Assembly (NCBI GenBank): GCA_964499445.1
Contig: CAZCLE010000040.1
Location: 1-8,843, forward strand
Length of the DNA stretch: 8,843 bases
DNA from: GCA-2688105 sp964499445
GTDB taxonomy: Bacteria > Chloroflexota > Dehalococcoidia > Dehalococcoidales > GCA-2688105
Reading direction: 5' to 3'
The first letter of the stretch is position 1. Each line of letters opens with the position of its first letter. Below, piece after piece: positions 1 through 5,821 of the stretch. A program made the position numbers and the translations under genes. Below the pieces are notes generated by a model that ran no database searches, had not been told where the DNA came from, and saw only the letters and a list, made by a program, of their open reading frames with translations.

Positions 1-889
1 TGGTCATGGCATGTTCCAGCCTGCCAGCAGCATTTAAGCGAGGGGCTATGACCCAGGAGATTCTTTCTGAGTCAAGGCTGCCAATGTCTAATCCCGCCCG
101 GGTTATCAGTTCCCTGACGCCAAGACGGGGAGCCGAGTTAATTAGCCCCAGCCCCTGCTTGACCAGATATCGGTTTTCTCCCTGCAGCGGCATCATATCG
201 GCTACAGTTCCCAGAGCTACCAAATCCAGCAGTTCATCCAGTTGCGGCTCTTTGCCCATACCCTGGAACAGAGCCTGAAGGAGCTTGAAAGCTACGCCGA
301 CACCAGCTAATTCGGAGAAAGGATAAGCCGAATCAGGCAGCTTGGGGTCGACAATAGCCAGGGCAGGAGGAATTTCGGCCAGAGGGATATGATGGTCGGT
401 GATAATTATATCCAGCCCCAGTCTTCTCGCCCGCTTAACCTGGGTTACCGCCGTAATCCCGCAGTCAACAGTGATAACCAGGCTAATGCCCTGATGGTAA
501 AGATTCTCTAAAGCGGCGGTTCTAAGTCCATGGCCTTCCGTCAGGCGGTCAGGGATATAAGGGGTAACCTTACCGCCAAGAGCGGTCAGACCCCAGACAA
601 GTACGGCGGTGGCGGTGATGCCATCAACATCAAAGTCTCCGTAGACAGCAATGTTTTCCCCGGAAAGCAACGACTGGTAAATCCTGGTTACCGCCCGCTG
701 CATATCAGGCAGCAGGAAGGGATTACCCGCCATACGTCTATCAGCGGCGATGAACGCTTCTAACTGGGATGGTTCGGTGAGGCCACGATTATACAGGAGC
801 TGAACTATTAGCGGAGAAAAGCCAGAGGTATTGTTAACCAAAAGTTTGTCGGGAACAGGAGGTAGAAGATTCCAACGACTACGGCTCAA
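1..889 (-). CDS. recJ: RecJ single-stranded-DNA 5'-3' exonuclease (N-terminal two thirds, runs off left edge)
   Basis: RecJ degrades single-stranded DNA 5' to 3' in recombination and repair, using Mn/Mg ions held by DHH-family aspartates and histidines. The minus strand is open from 889 to the window edge, giving 296 residues. Visible DHH-phosphoesterase motifs, in order, are DFDVDG (about residues 85-90), VDCG (141-144), TDHH (165-168), GTVADMMPLQGENR (227-240) and PRLNAAGR (283-290). The rest of DHHA1 and the C-terminal OB-fold lie outside the window. An in-frame TGA lies just upstream, and the only early start is TTG at 887-889. It has GGTGAGG at 897-903, seven bases upstream, inside the last codons of fabF. 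Two bases separate the fabF stop from this TTG, so translational coupling is likely. Family assignment is firm; the TTG start is inferred. Confidence 0.93.
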   Translation of the reverse strand, partial: MSRSRWNLLPPVPDKLLVNNTSGFSPLIVQLLYNRGLTEPSQLEAFIAADRRMAGNPFLLPDMQRAVTRIYQSLLSGENIAVYGDFDVDGITATAVLVWGLTALGGKVTPYIPDRLTEGHGLRTAALENLYHQGISLVITVDCGITAVTQVKRARRLGLDIIITDHHIPLAEIPPALAIVDPKLPDSAYPFSELAGVGVAFKLLQALFQGMGKEPQLDELLDLVALGTVADMMPLQGENRYLVKQGLGLINSAPRLGVRELITRAGLDIGSLDSERISWVIAPRLNAAGRLEHAMT

Positions 890-891
890 GC

Positions 892-2145
892 TTACGCCTC
901 ACCATATTGCCGGAAGACTAAGACTGAATTGTGCCCACCAAAGCCCAAGGAAGTAGACAGGGCAGTGGCAACCTTGGCTCGGCGGGCGACATTAGGCACA
1001 TAATCCAAATCACACTCAGGGTCAGGGTGAGTAAGGTTTATAGTGGGTGGTATGAGCCCGTGCTGGATAACCATAACACATATCGCTGCCTCAACAGCAC
1101 CGGCACCTCCCAGAAGGTGACCCATCATTGATTTAGTGGAGCTTACCGGAATACGATAGGCATGGTCACCGAATGCGGACTTTATCGCCGCCGTCTCTGC
1201 CTTGTCGTTTAAGGACGTAGATGTGCCATGAGCATTAATATAATCAACCTCGGTAACGCCAAGTCCGGCCTTATTAAGCGCCATTTGTATCGCCCTAACG
1301 GCACCTTCTCCTCCCTCATCTGGCTGGCTAGCATGGTAGGCATCAGCACTAACTCCGTAGCCTATGATTTCAGCCAGGATTTGAGCCCCACGCCTTTGGG
1401 CAAAAGAGAGGTTCTCCAGAATGAGTATGGCAGCGCCCTCACCGAGGACAAAGCCATCGCGCTCAGCATCAAAGGGTCGTGAAGCTAGTTGTGGCTGGCT
1501 ATTCCGTGTAGAGAGGGCTTTACAGGAATTGAAAGCGGCAACACCTATCGGGGTTATCACTGCCTCGCTGCCACCGGCAATCATTACCTGAGCATCACCA
1601 CGCCTTATAATCTCGGAAGCAACCCCAAGAGCATCTGCGCTACTGGAGCAGGATGAAGTAATGCAGAAGTTTGGTCCTTTAGCCCCGAGCAAGATTGATA
1701 CCTGGGCTGAAGCCATATCAGCCGCCATCATTGGTGCCAGGAAGGGACTTACCCTACCCGGTCCCTTTTCCGCCAGTATTCTTAGTTGTTCAGATAGGGT
1801 AATTATACCCCCAGACCCGCTGCCAATTATGACACCGATATTATTATGATTACTGGAATTAATCTTTATTCCGGCTTGCTCCACCGCCTGCAAACTAGCC
1901 GCCATAGCTAGTTGACCATAGCGGTCTATACGGCGGGCATCCTTGCGGCTGATATAATCGGTGGGCTCAAATCCCTTTACCTCACCAGCAAACTTGGTAT
2001 CAAAGGGCGCAGGGTCAAATAGGGTAATATAGTCAATACCGGACTTACCGGCAATAAGACCGTCCCAAGTAGTGATGGCATTCAGCCCAAGCGGACATAG
2101 AATACCTATCCCAGTGACCACAACCCTATTATTTGTTGTTGACAT
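892..2145 (-). CDS. fabF: beta-ketoacyl-ACP synthase II (KAS II)
   Basis: This enzyme condenses malonyl-ACP with acyl-ACP in type II fatty-acid elongation in the cytoplasm. From ATG at 2145 the protein has 417 residues, normal for FabF. It opens with RVVVTGIGILCPLG, the family's usual N-terminus. The Cys-His-His triad with its lysine is visible: nucleophilic Cys166 in ITSSCSSSADALG, His306 in NAHGTSTS, Lys338 in STKSMMGH, His343. The C-terminal LGFGGHNSVLVF gate loop is present. The nucleophile motif has serines where many FabF proteins have C-A-T/S-G, a mild deviation. In-frame TTG (2154) and GTG (2151) starts are also possible. GGTGAGG directly abuts the ATG, too close for a normal ribosome site, so the exact start is uncertain. 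It sits between an unrecognised gene and recJ in one tight minus-strand run. No other fab genes are in the window. Confidence 0.93.
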   Translation of the reverse strand: MSTTNNRVVVTGIGILCPLGLNAITTWDGLIAGKSGIDYITLFDPAPFDTKFAGEVKGFEPTDYISRKDARRIDRYGQLAMAASLQAVEQAGIKINSSNHNNIGVIIGSGSGGIITLSEQLRILAEKGPGRVSPFLAPMMAADMASAQVSILLGAKGPNFCITSSCSSSADALGVASEIIRRGDAQVMIAGGSEAVITPIGVAAFNSCKALSTRNSQPQLASRPFDAERDGFVLGEGAAILILENLSFAQRRGAQILAEIIGYGVSADAYHASQPDEGGEGAVRAIQMALNKAGLGVTEVDYINAHGTSTSLNDKAETAAIKSAFGDHAYRIPVSSTKSMMGHLLGGAGAVEAAICVMVIQHGLIPPTINLTHPDPECDLDYVPNVARRAKVATALSTSLGFGGHNSVLVFRQYGEA

Positions 2146-2157
2146 CCTCACCAAAAT

Positions 2158-2180
2158 CTGAGACTACTATCCTGTCTCAG
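2158..2180 (-). repeat. perfect 7-bp inverted repeat (hairpin) just upstream of fabF
   Basis: CTGAGAC and GTCTCAG are perfect inverted arms around a 9-base loop, lying between the upstream gene's stop (2183) and the fabF start. Read on the minus strand, the loop begins with AGGA, the only Shine-Dalgarno-like element at a usable distance, and the hairpin base is three bases before the TTG at 2154. No T-run follows, so it is not a standard terminator. It may shape ribosome access to fabF; that role is inference. Confidence 0.5.
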
Positions 2181-2182
2181 CC

Positions 2183-2545
2183 CTAGAGAGCCATTTTTTT
2201 CTTTTGCTGTTTAAACCACTCCCGCACAGCAGCACTGGTCGACTCGTCAACCTTGGGAAGGTTATCCAGCTCTGCCTGGTTATCAGCGATGTACTTCGTG
2301 CCCTTCTCCGTGGGCACTATCTGCAGAAGATAGGTCTTCCACTTCAGATAGTCTTTATCAACCAATCCCTCCAGAACATCAGCCCATTCTCTAACCGTCT
2401 TTTCTATCCAGAGGGTGGGGCCGGGGGCATCATAATCCGAAATTATCGTCCGGCAATGTATGCCAATATCGGTGCGCTCAATCATACCTTTGCGCACCCC
2501 GTCCATTATCGCCATTTCCATTAAGGTTGTCTTCTCTTCAGCCAT
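2183..2545 (-). CDS. hypothetical protein upstream of fabF (120 aa)
   Basis: I do not recognise this protein. It is 120 residues, with no signal peptide or membrane segment. The sequence is charged and apparently soluble. It has tryptophans near residues 46, 54, 69 and 109 and a lysine-rich tail (KQQKKK) at the C-terminus. The stretch YLLQIVPTEKGTKYI (about 72-86) resembles the end of a winged-helix domain, where an aromatic strand leads into a T-x-K-G turn, but this is too weak to assign. The start is well supported: ATG at 2545 has AGGAG nine bases upstream (2555-2559). It ends 37 bases before the fabF ATG and is probably cotranscribed with fabF and recJ. A role in lipid synthesis or its control is possible only by context. 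Confidence 0.72.
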   Translation of the reverse strand: MAEEKTTLMEMAIMDGVRKGMIERTDIGIHCRTIISDYDAPGPTLWIEKTVREWADVLEGLVDKDYLKWKTYLLQIVPTEKGTKYIADNQAELDNLPKVDESTSAAVREWFKQQKKKMAL

Positions 2546-2583
2546 ACTGAACTACTCCTCTCTTTTTTCAAACGAATCAAAGT

Positions 2584-2625
2584 AACCAGATAACGATGAA
2601 GTGGTGTTCAACTACTTCTCTGGTT
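2584..2625 (-). other. hairpin across the end of the C_GCAxxG_C_C gene
   Basis: Two nested inverted repeats can stack. The outer arms are AACCAGA (2584-2590) and TCTGGTT (2619-2625). The inner arms are GAAGTGG (2598-2604) and CTACTTC (2612-2618, one G-T pair), around a 7-base loop. A 7-base bulge sits on one side. The structure includes the stop codon at 2612-2614. No T-run follows on the minus strand, so it is more likely an RNA processing or stability element, or a weak terminator, than a strong intrinsic terminator. Confidence 0.35.
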
Positions 2626-3352
2626 TAACCATTTTAGGAATATTTGTTGGGTTGACTAACTCCGCTAGCTGTTGTGATTCCCAAACTCTGCTATACCAGG
2701 GGAAACCAACCAGCGGGGTAACAATCCCCCTTTGTCTTCTCCCCCGTAATATTATCTCACAGGCTATCTCCGCCGCCAGGGAAACTAGCTCACAAGCGTA
2801 GATAGACCACATTGAGAAGACTTCGCCCGATATAATTCGCCCCACCTGCATGGGGTCCACACGGTCAACCGGAGCCAGCCGCTTGCCATAGTGCGCATCA
2901 CACAGGTCACCACAGCGAAGTAGACCACCGGTACGTTCCATAAACCGTGTCCTGAGTTCACTTGACCGTGCCTCTGCCAGGGTAAAACCGCTGTGCCCTT
3001 TAGAGCGAGGTCCGCCTTCTTCTCTAAAGTCGGCTCGCCCGAACTCCAGGCTGATAGCCATGACTGCTCCCACCACGGCGCCGCAAATCTCGTTACCACC
3101 AAAGCCTCCACAGGCAGAGGTCGCGGCTAGCACGGATTCCCTAGTCCCCAGAGCAAGATGAAGGACTAAGGGATATAAGCAGGTCTGAGCACAAGCCCGA
3201 TATTTAATCTGGTATTCCCACGAGTCCCTGACCACCCTCCTTATTATTGCTTCGTCATCGGTTTCATCCCGACTCCAGAACTGCCATTCCTTCCTGCACT
3301 GTTCATCCTTAAAGCAATCCGTCAAATGCACCATCTGTTTTCCGTAGACCAT
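2612..3352 (-). CDS. C_GCAxxG_C_C family putative redox-active protein
   Basis: The 246-residue protein matches the C_GCAxxG_C_C family, proteins of unknown biochemistry thought to be redox active or metal binding through conserved cysteines. The signature is CGGFGGNEICGAVVGAVM at residues 81-98, with Cys81 and Cys90. It is followed by the family's later cysteines in LLRCGDLC (147, 151) and in YACELVSLAAEIACEII (187, 198). There are ten cysteines in all, including Cys13, Cys19 and a C-x3-C pair at 54/58 in an N-terminal extension of about 60 residues. No export signal is evident. The start is supported by AGGAGGGTG (3361-3369), eight bases before ATG at 3352. It is the first gene of the leftward run, 66 bases before the next gene, and has a consensus-type promoter upstream. 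The physiological partner is unknown. Confidence 0.75.
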   Translation of the reverse strand: MVYGKQMVHLTDCFKDEQCRKEWQFWSRDETDDEAIIRRVVRDSWEYQIKYRACAQTCLYPLVLHLALGTRESVLAATSACGGFGGNEICGAVVGAVMAISLEFGRADFREEGGPRSKGHSGFTLAEARSSELRTRFMERTGGLLRCGDLCDAHYGKRLAPVDRVDPMQVGRIISGEVFSMWSIYACELVSLAAEIACEIILRGRRQRGIVTPLVGFPWYSRVWESQQLAELVNPTNIPKMVKPEK

Positions 3353-3427
3353 TTACCAATCACCCTCCTGTGTTTTTTTAATGGCTATCTGCGGCGTCCA
3401 CACCGCAACCACCATTTCCAACCAAGT

Positions 3428-3458
3428 ATTATACTGTATCGCCCTAGGCCGCTGTCAA
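3428..3458 (-). promoter_or_regulatory. sigma70-type promoter for the leftward operon
   Basis: On the minus strand a perfect TTGACA (3453-3458) and a perfect TATAAT (3428-3433) are separated by 19 bases, two more than optimal. Transcription would start near 3421, giving a leader of about 70 bases ahead of ATG 3352. The leader can form a small hairpin (GCGGTG/CGCCGC with a 4-base loop) before the ribosome binding site. The long spacer suggests a promoter that may need an activator; that is inference. Confidence 0.6.
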
Positions 3459-3478
3459 GCACGCATGGGCTCTTCAAT

Positions 3479-3508
3479 TTGACCGGCTGAGAATATGAAA
3501 GCTATAAT
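3479..3508 (+). promoter_or_regulatory. sigma70-type promoter for the MtaB-like gene
   Basis: TTGACC (3479-3484) and TATAAT (3503-3508) are separated by 18 bases, placing the transcript start near 3515, about 40 bases before ATG 3555. Its -35 box is only 20 bases from the -35 box of the leftward promoter, so the two are back to back in one short control region. Confidence 0.65.
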
Positions 3509-3554
3509 GCCCATGTAGAAGGGGTTGATTAAGACGGGTAAAAGGTCGGAAACA

Positions 3555-4811
3555 ATGAAGATTGCCCTGGATAGTTTAGGCTGTAAGCTCAATCAAGCCG
3601 AGACCGAGCTTTTAGCCCGACAATTTGCTGAGGCAGGATACAGGCTGGTAGCTCCGACTGACGGGGCTGATGTTTATATACTGAATACCTGCACGGTTAC
3701 CCATATCGCCGACAGCAAATCTCGTCACCAACTCCGGCTGGCGCACCGCCGAAATCCTGGCGCTCTGGTAGTGGCTACCGGCTGCTATGCGGAACGAGCC
3801 CGCTACGAGCTGGCTCAGATTGAAGGTGTCGACCTTGTCGTGGGCAACGAGGAAAAACCGCATCTACTGCGACTGCTGAGGGAGTCGGGTCGTCTGGGTA
3901 ATCCCGCCCACATTCAGGGAGATTCAACCGGTCACCCTTATGATGGCTTCCGAACCCGCACCTTCATCAAGGTTCAGGATGGTTGCCGCAATTTTTGTTC
4001 CTACTGCATCGTGCCCCTGGTGCGGGGCGGGGAGAAAAGCCTGCCTGCCGAACAAGTAGTGGCTGAGGTCAGACACCGGCTGGCTCAAGGCTATAAAGAG
4101 GTGGTATTAACCGGGGTCAAGATTGGCGCCTATAACTATAATGGGGTTAAACTGAAGCAATTGCTGGAGCATATCCTGGCTGAGACTGGTGTAACCAGAC
4201 TAAGGCTTTCGTCTCTCCAGCCCCAGGAAATCTCCCCCGAGCTTATCGAGCTATGGCGTGACAGGAGGCTATGCCCCCACTTCCACCTCTCCCTCCAGAG
4301 CGGCAGTAATGGGATGCTCGGCAGGATGAAACGGCGCTATTCAGCCAGTGATTATCAGCAGTCGGTATCTTTAATTCGGGCGCTGGTGCCGGAGGCGGCT
4401 ATCACCACCGATATTATGGTTGGCTTCCCCGGTGAGACCTCAGCCGAGTTTGAGGAAAGTTACGATTTCTGCCAGCGACTCGGATTCGCCCGGATTCATG
4501 TCTTCCCCTACTCGCCCCGCCGGGGAACTGAAGCCACCCAGCTCCCCCAGCCGGTAGCGTCTCAGGTTAAAAAGCAGCGAAGCCAGAAGATGCTGGCTCT
4601 AGCCCAAGAAAGCGCCCAAACCTTCCGCCTAAAGTTCTCAGGTAAAGTTATGCCGGTATTATGGGAGAAGCAGTCCGATGGTATCTGGTCAGGATACACG
4701 CCCAACTACATAAAGGTGTATACCAGAAGCAGTGAAGACTTGACAAATAAACTCCTGCCAGTAAAGCTGGTGGAAATTAGCGGGGATGGGGTGTGGGGGG
4801 CAAATAGTTAG
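3555..4811 (+). CDS. mtaB: MtaB-like radical SAM tRNA methylthiotransferase
   Basis: MtaB adds a methylthio group to t6A37 of tRNAs reading ANN codons, making ms2t6A, using two [4Fe-4S] clusters and S-adenosylmethionine. The 418-residue protein has the complete three-domain layout. The N-terminal UPF0004 domain has Cys10 (SLGCKLNQAE), Cys46 (NTCTVTH) and Cys77 (ATGCYAE). The radical SAM core has CxxxCxxC at Cys144, 148 and 151 (GCRNFCSYC). A C-terminal TRAM-like region spans about 357-412. The NTCTVTHIADSKSR stretch and the overall length favour MtaB over MiaB or RimO. I chose ATG 3555 because it starts the family's usual MKIALDSLGCK and has AAAGG nine bases upstream. An in-frame TTG at 3525 would add ten residues of no recognisable use. 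The gene is alone on its strand here. MtaB versus another methylthiotransferase subclass is likely but not proven. Confidence 0.9.
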   Translation: MKIALDSLGCKLNQAETELLARQFAEAGYRLVAPTDGADVYILNTCTVTHIADSKSRHQLRLAHRRNPGALVVATGCYAERARYELAQIEGVDLVVGNEEKPHLLRLLRESGRLGNPAHIQGDSTGHPYDGFRTRTFIKVQDGCRNFCSYCIVPLVRGGEKSLPAEQVVAEVRHRLAQGYKEVVLTGVKIGAYNYNGVKLKQLLEHILAETGVTRLRLSSLQPQEISPELIELWRDRRLCPHFHLSLQSGSNGMLGRMKRRYSASDYQQSVSLIRALVPEAAITTDIMVGFPGETSAEFEESYDFCQRLGFARIHVFPYSPRRGTEATQLPQPVASQVKKQRSQKMLALAQESAQTFRLKFSGKVMPVLWEKQSDGIWSGYTPNYIKVYTRSSEDLTNKLLPVKLVEISGDGVWGANS

Positions 4812-4854
4812 TAGCCAAGCCATAGCTTTCACTCCACCTTCTTTAATCCCACCC

Positions 4855-4901
4855 CCACCGAGGTTTCACTCTGCCGTTGGAGGCTCTCTCAACAGGTCTT
4901 T
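4855..4901 (-). pseudogene. decayed duplicate of the GNAT gene's 3' end
   Basis: This 47-base stretch matches 5262-5308, inside the 3' end of the acetyltransferase gene, at 37 of 47 positions, including a 14-base identical core CCACCGAGGTTTCA. Read on the minus strand in the acetyltransferase's frame it gives KTC-stop-ESLQRQSETSV, against KTYWDIPQRQIETSV in the intact gene. A TGA replaces the TGG tryptophan codon. The stretch overlaps the last codons and stop of the small DUF5808-like gene in a different frame, so that gene now ends inside the remnant. Confidence 0.6.
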
Positions 4902-5222
4902 GATGGCTTGAGTCGGCATGAGGAAGTCTTCCTCGGAGACACCGGACTTAACAACCCCCAGATTTTCCAGTAGAGTGTAGAAGTTGATTGCCCAGCCAAC
5001 ACCGAATACCTCAGGGGTAAACACCCGCCTCTCGTAGGGATTCCAGTAAGCTTCCAGGAACCTCTCAATGGTAGGCATCCGAAAATCATAGGGTACAATA
5101 CCGGCTACCTTCCCATACCACTTCCTTTCTTCCTTGGGCTTTTCCAGTTCCTGGCATACCGCCGCCATGGCGAGAGCAACCACCGTAACCTGAATTAACC
5201 TGTTAAACCATTTACTACCCAT
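4866..5222 (-). CDS. small membrane-anchored protein with DUF5808-like motif
   Basis: This 118-residue protein has a short basic start, then one hydrophobic segment at about residues 8-23 (LIQVTVVALAMAAVC) that should anchor it in the membrane or act as an uncleaved signal. A tryptophan-rich soluble part follows. The stretch WNPYERRVFTPEVFGVGWAINF (about 61-82, with N-P, R-x-F-x-P, F-G-x-G-W and N-F) resembles the DUF5808 pattern from memory. Function is unknown. ATG 5222 has AAAGGAG five bases upstream (5228-5234), and this site overlaps the stop codon of the acetyltransferase gene ten bases away. The two genes are therefore probably one transcript. The last codons lie in a frame-shifted remnant of the acetyltransferase gene, so the C-terminal tail after about residue 100 may be recently acquired. 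Confidence 0.72.
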   Translation of the reverse strand: MGSKWFNRLIQVTVVALAMAAVCQELEKPKEERKWYGKVAGIVPYDFRMPTIERFLEAYWNPYERRVFTPEVFGVGWAINFYTLLENLGVVKSGVSEEDFLMPTQAIKDLLREPPTAE

Positions 5223-5232
5223 GTCTACTCCT

Positions 5233-5718
5233 TTATGTCCTGCCTAATTCTACACCTAAAACCACCGAGGTTTCAATCTGTCGCTGGGGGATGTCCCAGT
5301 AGGTTTTTAGTAGCTCATCCTTACTCGGCAATAGATTAAAGCCATGCTTTTGATAGAAGTCAATCGCCCAGTGGGCATCCGCCCATGTCCCCACCAGCAG
5401 GCGGGAGGTAGTAACCAGACCCCTGAGGTAATTTAACATTTTACTGCCTATTCCCTGCCTCTGCCACCGGGGTAATATATAAGCATGGCGGATGAGGGTT
5501 ACATCCTTAATCGGCTCAAACCCCATTACCCCGATAAGCTCTCCGTTTACCTCCCAGCCAAAGAAGGCCATGCGCTTCATTTCCCGCTCCAGTTCCTCCC
5601 TGGGCATATAGGGCTGATGATAGCAGTCAGCCGGGATAACGCCTTCATAGGCTTTAGCCGCCTCGTTGACGATAAAATATATCCTATCTATATCCTCTGG
5701 CTGGCATTGGCAAATCAT
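5233..5718 (-). CDS. GNAT family N-acetyltransferase
   Basis: This is a single-domain, 161-residue acetyl-CoA-dependent N-acyltransferase of unknown substrate, probably cytoplasmic. The acetyl-CoA pyrophosphate-binding motif A is RWQRQGIGSKML (about residues 84-95), preceded by the strand TLIRHAYILP. The later motif DAHWAIDFYQKHGF (about 114-127) is the usual GNAT motif B region, where a helix is followed by F-Y-x-x-x-G-F. N-terminal residues 1-60 fit the variable substrate-binding helices. ATG 5718 has only a weak ribosome site, and the predicted leader is short. It precedes the DUF5808-like gene by ten bases, and that gene's ribosome site overlaps this stop. A decayed copy of its 3' end is at 4855-4901. 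The substrate cannot be told from sequence. Confidence 0.88.
   Translation of the reverse strand: MICQCQPEDIDRIYFIVNEAAKAYEGVIPADCYHQPYMPREELEREMKRMAFFGWEVNGELIGVMGFEPIKDVTLIRHAYILPRWQRQGIGSKMLNYLRGLVTTSRLLVGTWADAHWAIDFYQKHGFNLLPSKDELLKTYWDIPQRQIETSVVLGVELGRT
5262..5308 (-). repeat. intact partner of the 47-bp repeat at 4855-4901
   Basis: This lies within the acetyltransferase coding sequence and encodes KTYWDIPQRQIETSV. It shares 37 of 47 bases with the copy 407 bases to the left, in direct orientation. The reading frame is intact here, so this is the likely source copy. Confidence 0.6.
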
Positions 5719-5723
5719 AAGCC

Positions 5724-5748
5724 TATCAGCTTAATATATTAATTGATA
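5724..5748. promoter_or_regulatory. AT-rich dyad between GNAT and PEP carboxykinase genes (possible operator)
   Basis: A perfect 12-bp palindrome TTAATATATTAA (5731-5742) is flanked by inverted TATCA (5724-5728) and TGATA (5744-5748). The whole is a nearly symmetric 25-bp dyad, with spacers of 2 and 1 bases. It overlaps the predicted -10 region of the leftward gene. A repressor site is a reasonable guess, but AT-rich palindromes also arise by chance. Confidence 0.3.
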
Positions 5749-5765
5749 ACCAGAGCCGAATACAA
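5736..5765 (-). promoter_or_regulatory. candidate promoter for the GNAT gene
   Basis: On the minus strand TTGTAT (5760-5765) and TAATAT (5736-5741) are 18 bases apart. The transcript would start close to 5728, leaving a leader of about ten bases before ATG 5718. Boxes match the sigma70 consensus only partly. Confidence 0.35.
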
Positions 5766-5781
5766 ACTATGGTCTATTATA

Positions 5782-5790
5782 TGCTACAAT
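5782..5790 (+). promoter_or_regulatory. extended -10 promoter element for the PEP carboxykinase gene
   Basis: TGCTACAAT is an extended -10 element (TG-n-TACAAT) with no good -35 box upstream, as is typical for extended -10 promoters. The transcript would start near 5797, about 25 bases before ATG 5822. Confidence 0.4.
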
Positions 5791-5821
5791 TAGGAACTAG
5801 ACCAATTTGGGGAGAGGTAAC

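Noticed and set aside
530..763. Plus-strand reading frame over recJ
   Set aside because: It is the antisense of the conserved DHH motifs of recJ and has no ribosome site or recognisable product.
2785..3111. Second minus-strand reading frame of 108 codons inside the C_GCAxxG_C_C gene
   Set aside because: It overlaps a frame with clear family motifs and a strong ribosome site, and has no recognisable motif of its own.
3380..3405. GC-rich hairpin near a run of T as an intrinsic terminator
   Set aside because: On the plus strand the T-run precedes the hairpin, and on the minus strand the hairpin is followed by A residues, so neither strand has the terminator order. It lies in the predicted leader of the leftward gene.
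3525..3554. TTG start ten codons upstream for the MtaB-like protein
   Set aside because: The family normally begins at the MKIALDSLGCK stretch, and the purine-rich sequence before the TTG touches the codon, whereas AAAGG is well spaced before ATG 3555.
4960..5000. WAINFY in the DUF5808-like protein resembling WAIDFY in the acetyltransferase, as part of the same duplication
   Set aside because: The spacing to the clear 47-base repeat differs by about 29 bases, and the motif is already explained by the DUF5808 pattern on one side and the GNAT motif on the other. Chance is as likely.
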